Assembly (NCBI RefSeq): GCF_001426505.1
Contig: NZ_LMEV01000017.1
Span: 1,772,833 to 1,836,832 of the forward strand
DNA: 64,000 nucleotides
Reading direction: 5' to 3'
From: Variovorax sp. Root473
GTDB lineage: Bacteria > Pseudomonadota > Gammaproteobacteria > Burkholderiales > Burkholderiaceae_C
The position numbers were made by a program, and so were the translations under genes. This document shows, piece after piece, positions 35,822 to 45,663 of this stretch. The notes below the pieces were generated by a model, which was not told the origin of the DNA, did no database searches, and worked only from the letters and a program-made list of their open reading frames with translations. Each line of letters begins with the position of its first letter. The first letter of the stretch is position 1.

Positions 35822-37042
35822 CTATTCAATCGGCAGTGCAGCGGGGAGTAACAAGATCGTCGTGAATCCCGCCAGCGGCGGGGCCAGCCAGCGGCGCGCC
35901 CTGGCCTGTCCGATGGCACGCACGCGCCGCTCGGCCTCGAGTTCGGCCAGCGCGCGCTGCACGGTGCGCTGGCTCGCGCCCAGGGCCAGCGCGAGGGCCG
36001 AAGTCGACCAGCCCGCGCCGTCCGACAGCAGCGCCACCAGCGAGGCCTGGTCGCCGTCGATGGGCGGCGCCAGCACCACGACCGGCCGCGCATCGTGCGG
36101 CGTGAGGCGGAAGCCCTGCGGCGTGGCCTCGATGCGCGCCATCGGCTTGACGAGCGCGCGCAAGCGGCCGATCTCGACGCGCAGGCGTGCGCGGTGCGTT
36201 TCGTCGGGGTCACGCGTGCGGAACGCGTCGGCGATCAGCGCGTCGCGGTCGACATCGCCGGGCCAGGCCGCGGCGAGTGCGCGCGCCAGCGAGAACAGCA
36301 CGGGCCTGCGTGCAAGCGAGCGCCAGGTGTCGCCGCCCCCAACACCGCGGCGGCAGGCATCGACGACGAGCGCATCGGACGCGAGCAGTGCCTCGACTTC
36401 ATCCAGACGCAAGGGCTGTTCGCTGTCTGCTGCAATGCGCCTTGCGGCGGGTCGTTCGAGCGAGGTCCGTGCCTCCGTCACTTCGGCCAGCAAGGCAGGC
36501 ACGCGTGCGCGCAAAGCTGCGTCGTGCGCGCGAGTGAGCGCCGCCCGTGCAGCGCCGGTACGCAGCGAACGCAAGGCGAGTTCCGCCAATGCCAGCTCGG
36601 CCACCGCCGCGAGCGAGGGCGGCAGGCTGTGACCGTCAAGCCGTGACAGTGCGGCAGCGGCCTCATCGAGCCGGCCGAGCAGCAGCAGCCGGCGCGCCGC
36701 GATGAGCCGCGCCTGCAGCGCGTTGGCCAGGTCGTCGCGCGCCTCGAGCGTGGCAGCCGCTGCTGTCAGCGCGCGCAGCGAGCCGCCCAGGTCGCGCATG
36801 GCAAGCGCCACCTCGGCCTCGGCGACGACGCAGCGCGCACGCGCCAGTTCTTCGTGCGTTCCGAAGCCGCTTGCAGCCCGTCGCAGCAGTGCGCGCGCAC
36901 GCGGATGCTCGCCGAGTTGGGCCATCGCAATGCCGCGCAGCGCAAGCGCCGGCGGGTCGTCGCGCAGGGCCACGCGCTTGAGGGCACCCAGCGCGTCGCC
37001 GGCAGCGAGCGCACGCGCGGAGGCAGCGATGAGGGAATCCAT
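35822..37042 (-). CDS. Helix-turn-helix regulator with TPR-like N-terminal region
   Basis: A 406-residue protein. The N-terminal ~220 residues are Ala/Leu-rich paired helices of a TPR/alpha-solenoid type (ALRGIAMAQLGEHPRARALL). A middle domain contains RLRVEIGRLRALVKPMARI and EATPQGFRLT, which resembles an OmpR-like winged helix. The C-terminus is a second winged helix (ALALALGASQRTVQRALAELE). The ATG at 37042 is chosen because the upstream frame is antisense to the 37134 gene. It heads the four-gene minus-strand set and probably controls it. Confidence 0.75.
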   Translation of the reverse strand: MDSLIAASARALAAGDALGALKRVALRDDPPALALRGIAMAQLGEHPRARALLRRAASGFGTHEELARARCVVAEAEVALAMRDLGGSLRALTAAAATLEARDDLANALQARLIAARRLLLLGRLDEAAAALSRLDGHSLPPSLAAVAELALAELALRSLRTGAARAALTRAHDAALRARVPALLAEVTEARTSLERPAARRIAADSEQPLRLDEVEALLASDALVVDACRRGVGGGDTWRSLARRPVLFSLARALAAAWPGDVDRDALIADAFRTRDPDETHRARLRVEIGRLRALVKPMARIEATPQGFRLTPHDARPVVVLAPPIDGDQASLVALLSDGAGWSTSALALALGASQRTVQRALAELEAERRVRAIGQARARRWLAPPLAGFTTILLLPAALPIE

Positions 37043-37133
37043 GGGGCGACAGGCTACAACACCGCCGACGCAGGCCGGCATCCTTCGGCCTTCGCCTACA
37101 GACAGGCGCACCCGGTGCGGACATCGTGAGGCC

Positions 37134-37340
37134 ATGACACATCCGATCGAACTCATCATCGACGAGCCGGCTCCCGGATCCTTTGTCTGGCGGCTGCTCG
37201 AAACCGACACCGACGGTGCACACGCCACTGTCCTTCGCTGCGCCTTCGACCCGGTCGAGAGCTACGAGCTCGCGCTGGCGTCGGGGCAACGCGCCCTGCG
37301 CAGCGAGATGCGCACGCACGCTGCAACGCAAAGCCACTGA
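37134..37340 (+). CDS. Small hypothetical protein
   Basis: A 68-residue protein (starting MTHPIELIIDEPAPGSFVWRL), divergent from the 35822 regulator with 91 bases between the starts. It has strand-like segments and no membrane helix. No family is recognised. It may be a single small beta domain similar to other short proteins of this group, with a modest chance of being a non-gene. Confidence 0.5.
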   Translation: MTHPIELIIDEPAPGSFVWRLLETDTDGAHATVLRCAFDPVESYELALASGQRALRSEMRTHAATQSH

Positions 37341-37478
37341 GCGTCAGCATGCGCTGACGGCGGCTTCGCGAGGCGTCCTACCGCCCGGGCGCCGCCGCTT
37401 CCTAGGATGGTTTTCGGGCGCCGGCTCTCTTGCGCTTGTTGCAATGAGGCAACCGCCGGTGTCTTCAAGGAGATAACC

Positions 37479-37916
37479 ATGCAAAGAAAGCTCATGTGGA
37501 TGTGTGCCGCCGCCGTGTCCTGTCTGACGGCCGTGTCGGCGCAAGCGCAAGTAACCTCACCGCCCCCCGCCCCCGTCGATCCGGCCGTGGCCGAATTCAA
37601 GGCGGCGCGCGACAAGATCTCGGCCGACTACAAGACCGACCGCGCCGCCTGCGATGCCATGAAGGACAACGCCAAGGACGTCTGCGTCGAGGAAGCCAAG
37701 GGCAAGGAAAAGATTGCCAAGGCCGAACTCGACCAGAAGATGAAGCCCAGCGACGGCCACGCCCGCAAGGTGGCCGAAGCGAAGGTCGAGGTCGCCTACA
37801 GCATCGCCAAGGAAAAGTGCGACGACCAGAAGGGCGAAGCCAAGTCGGCGTGCGTGAAGCAGGCCAAGGCCGACGAAAGCAAGGGCATGGCCGAAGTCAA
37901 GGCGATGAAGAAGTAA
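37479..37916 (+). CDS. Exported Lys/Ala-rich helical protein
   Basis: A 145-residue protein. A signal peptide is cut near SAQAQV (about residue 23). A short Pro-rich segment is followed by a charged, helical mature part with repeated CDAMK…KDVCVEEAKGKEK and CDDQKGEAKSACVKQAKAD units. The four cysteines in two CxnC sets suggest two internal repeats of about 55 residues, each likely closed by a disulphide in the periplasm. AAGGAG precedes the start. The function is unknown. Confidence 0.75.
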   Translation: MQRKLMWMCAAAVSCLTAVSAQAQVTSPPPAPVDPAVAEFKAARDKISADYKTDRAACDAMKDNAKDVCVEEAKGKEKIAKAELDQKMKPSDGHARKVAEAKVEVAYSIAKEKCDDQKGEAKSACVKQAKADESKGMAEVKAMKK

Positions 37917-37975
37917 CCGACCCGTCCGCAGCCCTTCCCGTTGGCGCTGGCCGGGGGCGGTCGCATACTCGACAG

Positions 37976-38509
37976 ATGCCCTCCTCTTCCACGCGTCCGC
38001 GGGTCTATCTCGCCGGCCCCGACGTGTTCCGGCCCGACGCCGCGCAGTACTTTGCCGCGCTGGCCCTGGCGTGCGACGCGCTCGGCATGACGGCGGTGCC
38101 GCCGTTTGACGGCAAGGACACCGGCTCCGATCCCGCGCGCCGGATCTACGAGGAAAACATGAAGCTGCTGCGGTCGGCGGACGGCGTCATTGCGAACCTC
38201 GCACCGTTTCGCGGACTGGAGCCGGATTCGGGCACGGTGTTCGAGGTCGGCGTGGCTGTCGCCCTCGGTCTTCCAGTGGCCGCCTACGGCGTTCCATCAG
38301 GGAGCTACGCGCAGCGCGCCGGGACGGCAGGCTTGGTCGGCCGCACCCCGGACGGCGCCCTGCGCGACCCCGAAGGCACACTGATCGAAGACTTCGGACT
38401 GCCGCTGAACCTCATGCTCGCCTGCTCCGTGCGTGTTTCGGACCTTGCAACGGACGCCTTGCGCGTGCTGGCCGATTTGCTGGGGTCAGCCCCTGCTCGC
38501 AACCAGTGA
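37976..38509 (+). CDS. Nucleoside 2-deoxyribosyltransferase family protein
   Basis: A 177-residue protein with the family pattern: RVYLAGPDVF at the N-terminus (the VYLAGP nucleotide-site loop), NMKLLRSADGVIANLAPFRG, and the EPDSGTVFEVGVAVALGLPV segment holding the conserved catalytic Glu. The enzymes move deoxyribose between bases, or hydrolyse nucleoside 5'-monophosphates in the DNPH1-like branch. Which activity applies cannot be read here. It stands alone. Confidence 0.85.
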   Translation: MPSSSTRPRVYLAGPDVFRPDAAQYFAALALACDALGMTAVPPFDGKDTGSDPARRIYEENMKLLRSADGVIANLAPFRGLEPDSGTVFEVGVAVALGLPVAAYGVPSGSYAQRAGTAGLVGRTPDGALRDPEGTLIEDFGLPLNLMLACSVRVSDLATDALRVLADLLGSAPARNQ

Positions 38510-38638
38510 ATCAATTTTCGTGAAATAAGTCACATCCTAGACCTGTAACCTCCCTCATTTTGGGTAGGGAGTCGCTCAAAGTAATCTTTTAGGCCTCTTT
38601 TACCGTTGGGTCTCCAACGCCCCAAAAAGGAGGCCAGA

Positions 38639-38914
38639 ATGCCCCTCACAGACCAACAAGCAGTTTTCGAAGCGGCGGGCCGCCTGGGTTCGATGGAGGT
38701 CCTGGCCACACAGACCAGCGCCGTTGTCTCCATGCTGCGCGCCCTGTATGCCGCGCACCCCGAGCCAGCAAAGGTCCGGTTCCACTTCGACCGACTGGTC
38801 GGCCAGTTGCTGGCCAGCCCCTACCTCAGCCACGACCCGGATCACGCGCTGATCCTCCAGGACACGGCCGCGACCCTGGTGCGGCCGCCGCTCGAATCCG
38901 ACACGGCGCGCTGA
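38639..38914 (+). CDS. Small hypothetical protein
   Basis: A 91-residue, mostly helical soluble protein (MPLTDQQAVFEAAGRLGSMEV…). The start is supported by AAAGGAGG nine bases ahead. The 129-base gap upstream is AT-rich and contains the inverted repeat CTCCCT…AGGGAG (about 38550–38571) overlapping a weak TTGGGT-16-TAATCT promoter. No family is recognised. It forms a pair with the next small gene, 30 bases on. Confidence 0.6.
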   Translation: MPLTDQQAVFEAAGRLGSMEVLATQTSAVVSMLRALYAAHPEPAKVRFHFDRLVGQLLASPYLSHDPDHALILQDTAATLVRPPLESDTAR

Positions 38915-38944
38915 GCACCGGGTGCGCACCAAGGAGTCATTGAA

Positions 38945-39166
38945 ATGAGCTTCGAACAAATCAGGCTTCGGTTCGGCCGGTCGTTCCACCGCGGCGATCG
39001 CGTCGTGTGCGAAGGCCGCCTCGGCACGATCACTGGAACGACCTATCCGCATGTGCGCGTGAGGTTCGACGGGCGGCAGATTTCGGTGCCTTGCGATCCT
39101 TGCGAGGTGCATGTGGGTGCGGCACCGAAGATCGCGCCATCCGCGCCCGAACCGCAGAACTCCTGA
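38945..39166 (+). CDS. Small hypothetical protein with SH3-like strand pattern
   Basis: A 73-residue protein. The sequence RGDRVVCEGRLGTITGT followed by VRVRFDGRQISVPCD reads as a small barrel of the SH3/KOW type, in which G-x-R/K-V…G-T-I-x-x turns are common. No catalytic motif is visible. AAGGAG precedes it by several bases. A bidirectional terminator follows at 39217. Confidence 0.6.
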   Translation: MSFEQIRLRFGRSFHRGDRVVCEGRLGTITGTTYPHVRVRFDGRQISVPCDPCEVHVGAAPKIAPSAPEPQNS

Positions 39167-39216
39167 AGCCATCGGCTCGTCTTTTCGGCGGGATGTCGCA
39201 CGTTGTGCCCAGACGC

Positions 39217-39245
39217 AAAAAAGCCCCGACGGGCGGGGCTTTTAA
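39217..39245. terminator. Bidirectional intrinsic terminator
   Basis: AAAAAAGCCCCG-acg-GGCGGGGCTTTTAA: a GC-rich stem flanked by A6 and T4. On the minus strand it gives a T6 run and would end the lysC/tRNA-Ser transcript. On the plus strand it ends the 38945 gene. Confidence 0.85.
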
Positions 39246-39285
39246 GGGCTGTTTGATCACCGTGAAGTGATCAGGAAGCCAATCC

Positions 39286-39378
39286 TGGCGGAACCGGAGG
39301 GATTCGAACCCTCGATGAGGCTCTACACCCCATACTCCCTTAGCAGGGGAGCACCTTCGGCCACTCGGTCACAGTTCC
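39286..39378 (-). tRNA. tRNA-Ser (GCU)
   Basis: 93 bases including an encoded CCA. On the minus strand the acceptor GGAACTG pairs with CGGTTCC (one G·U), the anticodon loop is CTGCTAA with anticodon GCT, a long variable arm follows, and the T-loop is GGGTTCGAATCCC. It reads AGC/AGU codons. It lies 27 bases after lysC and may share its transcript. No integrated element is seen next to it. Confidence 0.93.
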
Positions 39379-39405
39379 TGAAAGCAGCTGCAATTATGCC
39401 ATTAC

Positions 39406-40674
39406 TTAAGCGCTCGGTTGGTCGAGATCGAACGCTTTATGCAGCGCGCGCACGGCCAATTCCATGTATTTTTCGTCGATCACGACCGAGGTCTTGATTT
39501 CGCTGGTCGAGATCATCTGGATGTTGATGCCCTCTTCGCTCAACACGCGGAACATCTTGCTCGCCACACCCACGTGGCTGCGCATGCCGATGCCCACGAT
39601 GCTGACCTTGCAGATCTTGGTGTCGCCCACGATTTCCGTGGCACCCAGCGAAGGCATCACCTTCGACTCGAGCAACTCGACCGTGCGCGCGAACTCGTTG
39701 CGATGCACCGTGAAGCTGAAGTCGGTCTTGCCGTCCTTGCTGAGGTTCTGGATGATCACATCGACCTCGATGTTGGCGTCCGCCACGGCACCGAGGATGT
39801 GATACGCGATGCCCGGCTTGTCGGGCACGCCGAGCACCGAGATCTTGGCTTCGTCGCGATTGAATGCGATGCCGGATACGACGGCTTGTTCCATGTTTTC
39901 GTCTTCCTCGAAAGTGATCAGCGTGCCGGACTTGGCCTCTTCATTGATGTCGATGTCCCATGGCGTGAAGCTCGAAAGCACACGCAGCGGCACCTTGTAC
40001 TTGCCGGCGAATTCCACCGAGCGGATTTGCAGCACCTTGGAGCCCAGGCTTGCCATCTCGAGCATCTCTTCGAAGCTCACGGTGGTCAGGCGGCGCGCAT
40101 CAGGCTCGACGCGCGGGTCGGTGGTGTAGACGCCGTCGACGTCGGTGTAGATCAGGCACTCGCTGGCCTTCATGGCCGCCGCGATGGCCACGGCCGAGGT
40201 GTCGCTGCCGCCACGGCCCAGCGTGGTGATGTTGCCCTCGTCGTCCACGCCCTGGAAGCCAGTGATGACCACGACGCGGCCGGCACCGAGGTCGGCGCGC
40301 ACCTTGGCGTCGTCGATGCTTTCGATGCGGGCCTTGGTGTACGAGTTGTCGGTATGCACCGACACCTGCCAGCCCGCGTAGCTCACGGACTCCATGCCCT
40401 CGGCCTGCAACGCCATCGCCAGAAGCGCCGACGAGGCCTGCTCGCCCGTGGCGGCGAGCATGTCGAGTTCGCGCTGATAGGCCACGCCAGGCTTGCCCGG
40501 CGCGAGTTCCTTGGCAAGACCGAGCAGGCGGTTGGTTTCGCCGCTCATGGCGCTGGGCACCACGATCATCTGGTGGCCCGCACGCGCCCATTTGGCGACG
40601 CGCTTGGCGACATTGCGGATGCGCTCGGTCGAGCCCATCGACGTGCCGCCATATTTGTGAACGATCAATGCCAT
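39406..40674 (-). CDS. lysC: Aspartate kinase
   Basis: This enzyme phosphorylates aspartate, the first step toward lysine, threonine and methionine. The 422-residue length fits the ACT-regulated monofunctional type. It has the N-terminal IVHKYGGTSMGS phosphate-binding motif, FTEGGSDTSAVA-like GRGGSDTSAVAIAA, and two C-terminal ACT domains (ISVLGVPDKPGIAYHILG; VSIVGIGMRSHVGVASKMF) for feedback control. The ATG at 40674 starts directly before MALIVHKYGG. It lies 55 bases after tilS. Confidence 0.95.
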   Translation of the reverse strand: MALIVHKYGGTSMGSTERIRNVAKRVAKWARAGHQMIVVPSAMSGETNRLLGLAKELAPGKPGVAYQRELDMLAATGEQASSALLAMALQAEGMESVSYAGWQVSVHTDNSYTKARIESIDDAKVRADLGAGRVVVITGFQGVDDEGNITTLGRGGSDTSAVAIAAAMKASECLIYTDVDGVYTTDPRVEPDARRLTTVSFEEMLEMASLGSKVLQIRSVEFAGKYKVPLRVLSSFTPWDIDINEEAKSGTLITFEEDENMEQAVVSGIAFNRDEAKISVLGVPDKPGIAYHILGAVADANIEVDVIIQNLSKDGKTDFSFTVHRNEFARTVELLESKVMPSLGATEIVGDTKICKVSIVGIGMRSHVGVASKMFRVLSEEGINIQMISTSEIKTSVVIDEKYMELAVRALHKAFDLDQPSA

Positions 40675-40729
40675 GGATGAAATCAGAGAAAGATAAAGGG
40701 CCGCTGGGACAGCGGCGCCCTGCAAGCCG

Positions 40730-41707
40730 TCAGAGCGAAGTCTTCGGCGAGGGCGGGGCATTGTACCAATGCAGCCGCTCGTCCCTGCGCTCGGCGAAGC
40801 CCGCGCCCACCTTGAGATGGATGCGATGGCCGCGCGTGGTGCAGGCGCGCACCTGGTCCAGCAGCTGGTCGAGCTGCGCCGCGCTCGGCGCGCAGCCGTG
40901 CGACTGCATCAGCCAGTGACGCAGCACATTGGCCTGCCGCGCACGGGAGAGCACCTGCAGCAGCCGGAGCTGAGGCGGATCGCCGACGACGACGAGATCT
41001 TGTGCAGCCAGTTCACCCAGCAGTTGCTGGGCCTGCGCTGCATGGCCAATGCTGCGGGCGAAGGTGGCTCGGAACTGCGGAAAGGTGTCTGCCAACGCAG
41101 GCATCAGCACGGCGCGGATGCGGTTGCGGGTGTAGCGCGCGTCGGCGTTGCTCGGGTCTTCGATCCACGGCAACTGCTGCTGCGCCAACCAGTTGCGGAT
41201 GTCGGCCGTCGGCACTGCGAGCAGCGGTCGGTGGATGTTCAATCCGCTGCGCACGGCATGCGTCGGCATGGCGGCCAGGCCCGGCAAGCCGGCACCGCGC
41301 GACAACGCCAGCAGCAGCGTCTCGACCTGGTCATCGGCGTGATGCCCCAGTGCGATGGACGACACCACAGGCCGCGCCTCGTCGGCTTGGGCCATCGCCG
41401 CATACGCCTGGTAGCGGGCGCGGCGCGCCGCATCCTCGGGGCTGTCGCCTGAGGCATGCCGCGCATCGACGCGGTGCGTTACCAGCGGCACGCCGAGCCG
41501 CTCACAGACCTGCGCGCAATGCCGCTCGAAATCGTCCGCTGCCGCCTGCAGGCCGTGATGCACGTGAAAGGCAATCACCCGTCCTGGCCATTGCGCCGCG
41601 CTGGCCGCGAGCAAGGCGGTCGAGTCTGCACCACCGCTGAAGCCGACGGCCAGCGGCAGGCTCGCCGGTTCGAACGCGGCCATGGCGCGTTCGAAGGCTT
41701 CGCTCAT
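40730..41707 (-). CDS. tilS: tRNA(Ile)-lysidine synthase, short form
   Basis: This enzyme makes lysidine at position 34 of the CAU-anticodon tRNA-Ile, changing it to read AUA. The PP-loop is FSGGADST (24–29 core), followed by ALGHHADDQVETLLLALSRG, the family's second motif, and RNRIR. At 325 residues it is shorter than E. coli TilS (432), and the C-terminal TilS_C domain appears to be missing or trimmed. That shorter form occurs in many bacteria. It lies 21 bases after accA. Confidence 0.93.
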   Translation of the reverse strand: MSEAFERAMAAFEPASLPLAVGFSGGADSTALLAASAAQWPGRVIAFHVHHGLQAAADDFERHCAQVCERLGVPLVTHRVDARHASGDSPEDAARRARYQAYAAMAQADEARPVVSSIALGHHADDQVETLLLALSRGAGLPGLAAMPTHAVRSGLNIHRPLLAVPTADIRNWLAQQQLPWIEDPSNADARYTRNRIRAVLMPALADTFPQFRATFARSIGHAAQAQQLLGELAAQDLVVVGDPPQLRLLQVLSRARQANVLRHWLMQSHGCAPSAAQLDQLLDQVRACTTRGHRIHLKVGAGFAERRDERLHWYNAPPSPKTSL

Positions 41708-41728
41708 GATCGAAAAAGAAAAAGCCGC

Positions 41729-42709
41729 TCAGCGGCTGTTGTCGGCCTTGGTGTCGTTGAACCGGCCGTAGCTCTGCAGGCGCTCGTAGCGGCGGTCCAG
41801 CAGTTCCTTCGTCTTCAGGTCGCTGACTTGGCGGAAGGCGTCGTTGAGCGCACGCTTGAGAAACGCGGCCATCTGGCGATGGTCGCGGTGCGCGCCGCCG
41901 ACGGGTTCGTTGACGATCTTGTCGACCAGGCCCAGCGCCTTCAGGCGGTGCGCCGTGATGCCCAGTGCATCTGCGGCTTCCTGCGCCTTGTCGCTGGTCT
42001 TCCACAGAATGGACGCGCAGCCTTCGGGGCTGATGACCGAATAGATCGAGTACTGCAGCATCACGAGCTGGTCGCCGACCGAAATGGCCAGTGCGCCGCC
42101 CGAGCCGCCTTCACCGATGATGGTGACGATGATCGGCACCTCGAGCTGCGCCATCTCGAAGATGTTGCGGCCGATGGCTTCCGACTGGCCGCGCTCTTCG
42201 GCGTCGATGCCGGGGTAGGCACCCGGCGTGTCCACGAACGTGAACACCGGCAGCTTGAACTTCTCGGCCGTCTTCATGAGACGCAGCGCCTTGCGGTAGC
42301 CCTCGGGCTTGCTCATGCCGAAGTTGCGCGCGGTGCGCTCCTTCGTGTCGCGGCCCTTCTGGTGACCGAGCACCATGCAGGGCACGCCGTTGAAGCGTGC
42401 CAGGCCACCGACGATCGACAGGTCGTCGGAGAAATGACGGTCGCCATGCAGCTCGACGAAGTCGGTGAAGATTTCGTTGACGTAGTCGAGCGTGTAGGGG
42501 CGCTCCGGATGCCGTGCGATCTTGGTGATCTGCCAGGGCGTCAGGTCGCTGTAGATGTCTTTGGTGAGCTGCTGGCTCTTCTTGCCGAGCTGATCGATTT
42601 CTTCAGAGATGTCGACCGCGGATTCGGTCTGCACATAGCGCAGTTCTTCGATTTTTGTTTCGAGTTCAGCAATGGGCTGCTCGAAGTCGAGGAAGGTTCG
42701 TTTCGCCAA
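41729..42709 (-). CDS. accA: Acetyl-CoA carboxylase carboxyltransferase alpha subunit
   Basis: Together with AccD it carries carboxyl from biotin to acetyl-CoA, the committed step of fatty-acid synthesis. The 326-residue length is normal. It starts TFLDFEQPIAELETKIEELR and carries the ARHPERPYTLDYV and VDTPGAYPGIDAEERGQSEAI motifs, plus the oxyanion-forming GEGGSGGALAI segment. It lies 16 bases after the DNA glycosylase gene. Confidence 0.96.
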   Translation of the reverse strand: MAKRTFLDFEQPIAELETKIEELRYVQTESAVDISEEIDQLGKKSQQLTKDIYSDLTPWQITKIARHPERPYTLDYVNEIFTDFVELHGDRHFSDDLSIVGGLARFNGVPCMVLGHQKGRDTKERTARNFGMSKPEGYRKALRLMKTAEKFKLPVFTFVDTPGAYPGIDAEERGQSEAIGRNIFEMAQLEVPIIVTIIGEGGSGGALAISVGDQLVMLQYSIYSVISPEGCASILWKTSDKAQEAADALGITAHRLKALGLVDKIVNEPVGGAHRDHRQMAAFLKRALNDAFRQVSDLKTKELLDRRYERLQSYGRFNDTKADNSR

Positions 42710-42725
42710 CGTCTTCTCCTGTTAT

Positions 42726-43393
42726 TCAATACGCGACTGGAACCGGGTCCAGCGATCGCCAAATATACCAAGTCGCCACGCTGCAATACGGCGCCCAGGC
42801 CACGGCCACGTCGCGGGCATCGCTGCGGCTGACCGGGTCGCCCGAAAAATAGTTGACGCTGATGCCGTTGAGCAGGCCCTGGTCGTCGACCGGTAGCACG
42901 TTCGGACGCATCAGGTGGAAGATGAGGAACATCTCGGCGGTCCAGCGGCTGATGCCGCGGATGGCCACGAGCTCTTCGATGATGAGCTCGTCGGACATGT
43001 CTTTCCAGCGGTCGACGTGCACGGTGCCCGAATCGAAATTCAGGGCCAGGTCGACCAGGTATTCGATCTTGCGCGCCGACAGCCCGGCGCCGCGCATGTC
43101 GTCGACCTTGAGCTTGAGCACGTTGGCCGGCGTGAGCTTGCGCGGCAGCGCCGCGAACTTGTCCCAGGTCGACTGCGCGGCCTTCACCGAGATCTGCTGG
43201 CCCACGATGCTGCGTGCCAGCGTGGTGAAGGCGTCGCCGCGCGATTCGAGGCAGGCTTCGCCGAACTTCGGAATGAGCCGCTTCATCACGCGGTCTTTCT
43301 TGGCCAGGTGCTTGCAGGCTTCCTCCCAGTAGTCCGGCGTGTAGATGCGCACGCTGGTCTGCTGGGTCGCGGGTACGGGGTTCGTCGTTCCGT

Positions 43394-43397
<4 letters not shown>
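42726..43397 (-). CDS. DNA-3-methyladenine glycosylase, AlkA/HhH type
   Basis: A 223-residue base-excision repair enzyme. The helix-hairpin-helix is IRGISRWTAEMF, followed by the catalytic-region Asp pair in VLPVDDQG. The N-terminal IVGQQISVKAAQSTWDKF is typical of the HhH-GPD superfamily. It lacks the iron–sulphur cysteines of EndoIII. It removes alkylated purines. Its ATG overlaps the cysS stop by four bases. Confidence 0.9.
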
Positions 43398-44770
<1,373 letters not shown>

Positions 44771-44964
44771 GGAACTCGGAAAGCGTTGATTCGCGCACGT
44801 GCGGTACGGGCGAGCAACGGTGTATTTCAGGGGTGACGGGGGGTGTGGCTACGAGGGGTTCGACGTGGCCCCTCGGCTACAATGCGACGCAGTATAAACG
44901 GCTGCCGCCGCGCAGCATCCGGGTGTTCTCCAGGCCCGCTCTCCCCCAATCCTGCCGAGGCTTC

Positions 44965-45555
44965 ATGAAGCACGCCGCGTTCTCCAGACTCCCCATCGCC
45001 TTTGCACTGCTGTTCGGTCTGTGGGGCTTCGCCGCGCACGCCAACGACTACGACGACGTCAACCTCCTGCTGCGCCAGGGAAAGGCCGCCGAGGCGCTGG
45101 CCAAGGCCGACACCTACATCGCCGGCAAGCCGCGCGACCCGCAGATGCGCTTCCTGCGCGGCGTGATCCTCACCGAGCAGAACAAGACCACCGAGGCGAT
45201 CACCGCGTTCACCCAGCTCACGCAGGACTTCCCGGAACTGCCCGAGCCCTACAACAACCTCGCGGCGCTGTACGCATCGCAGAGCAAGTTCGACCAGGCC
45301 CGTGCCGCGCTCGAGAACGCGCTCAAGCTCAGTCCCAACTACGCCACCGCGCACGAAAACCTCGGCGACGTGTACGCACGCCTGGCGGCCCAGGAATACA
45401 TGCGCGCCCAACAGTTCGCCACCACCAATGCAAGCGTGGCGCCCAAGCTCGCGCTGATCCGCCAGATCTTCACGCCCAAGGCTGCGGCCGAGGCGGCGGT
45501 GCTGCCGGCGGCGCCGCCTGAAGTGCGCAAGCCCGTGGGCCGTTCGACCAAGTAA
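44965..45555 (+). CDS. Periplasmic tetratricopeptide-repeat protein
   Basis: A 196-residue protein. A signal peptide ends near AAHAND (about 26). At least three TPR units follow: AEALAKADTYIAGKPRDPQM, AITAFTQLTQDFPELPEPY, and AALYASQSKFDQARAALENAL with a closing partial unit. The C-terminal helices include QEYMRAQQFA. It is a protein-interaction scaffold of unknown partner, divergent from cysS and followed after 108 bases by the cyclophilin pair. Confidence 0.85.
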   Translation: MKHAAFSRLPIAFALLFGLWGFAAHANDYDDVNLLLRQGKAAEALAKADTYIAGKPRDPQMRFLRGVILTEQNKTTEAITAFTQLTQDFPELPEPYNNLAALYASQSKFDQARAALENALKLSPNYATAHENLGDVYARLAAQEYMRAQQFATTNASVAPKLALIRQIFTPKAAAEAAVLPAAPPEVRKPVGRSTK

Positions 45556-45663
45556 CAGCCCGCAGCCAGCCTCTTGCAATCCGGCGGTGCGCACACAGTT
45601 GCCTCCCACCCTGCGTCACCGCAGGCTCATCGCCCTCCCCTCCACCCGCACTCGGAGCCTCAT

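Noticed and set aside
39286..39378. tRNA-Ser as an integration site for a genomic island
   Set aside because: No integrase gene, no second copy of the tRNA end and only housekeeping genes on one side; the small genes on the other side show no mobility functions.
44821..44964. Sigma-70 promoter with TACAAT at 44878–44883 before the TPR gene
   Set aside because: No acceptable -35 box at 16–18 bases; the -10 match alone is not enough.
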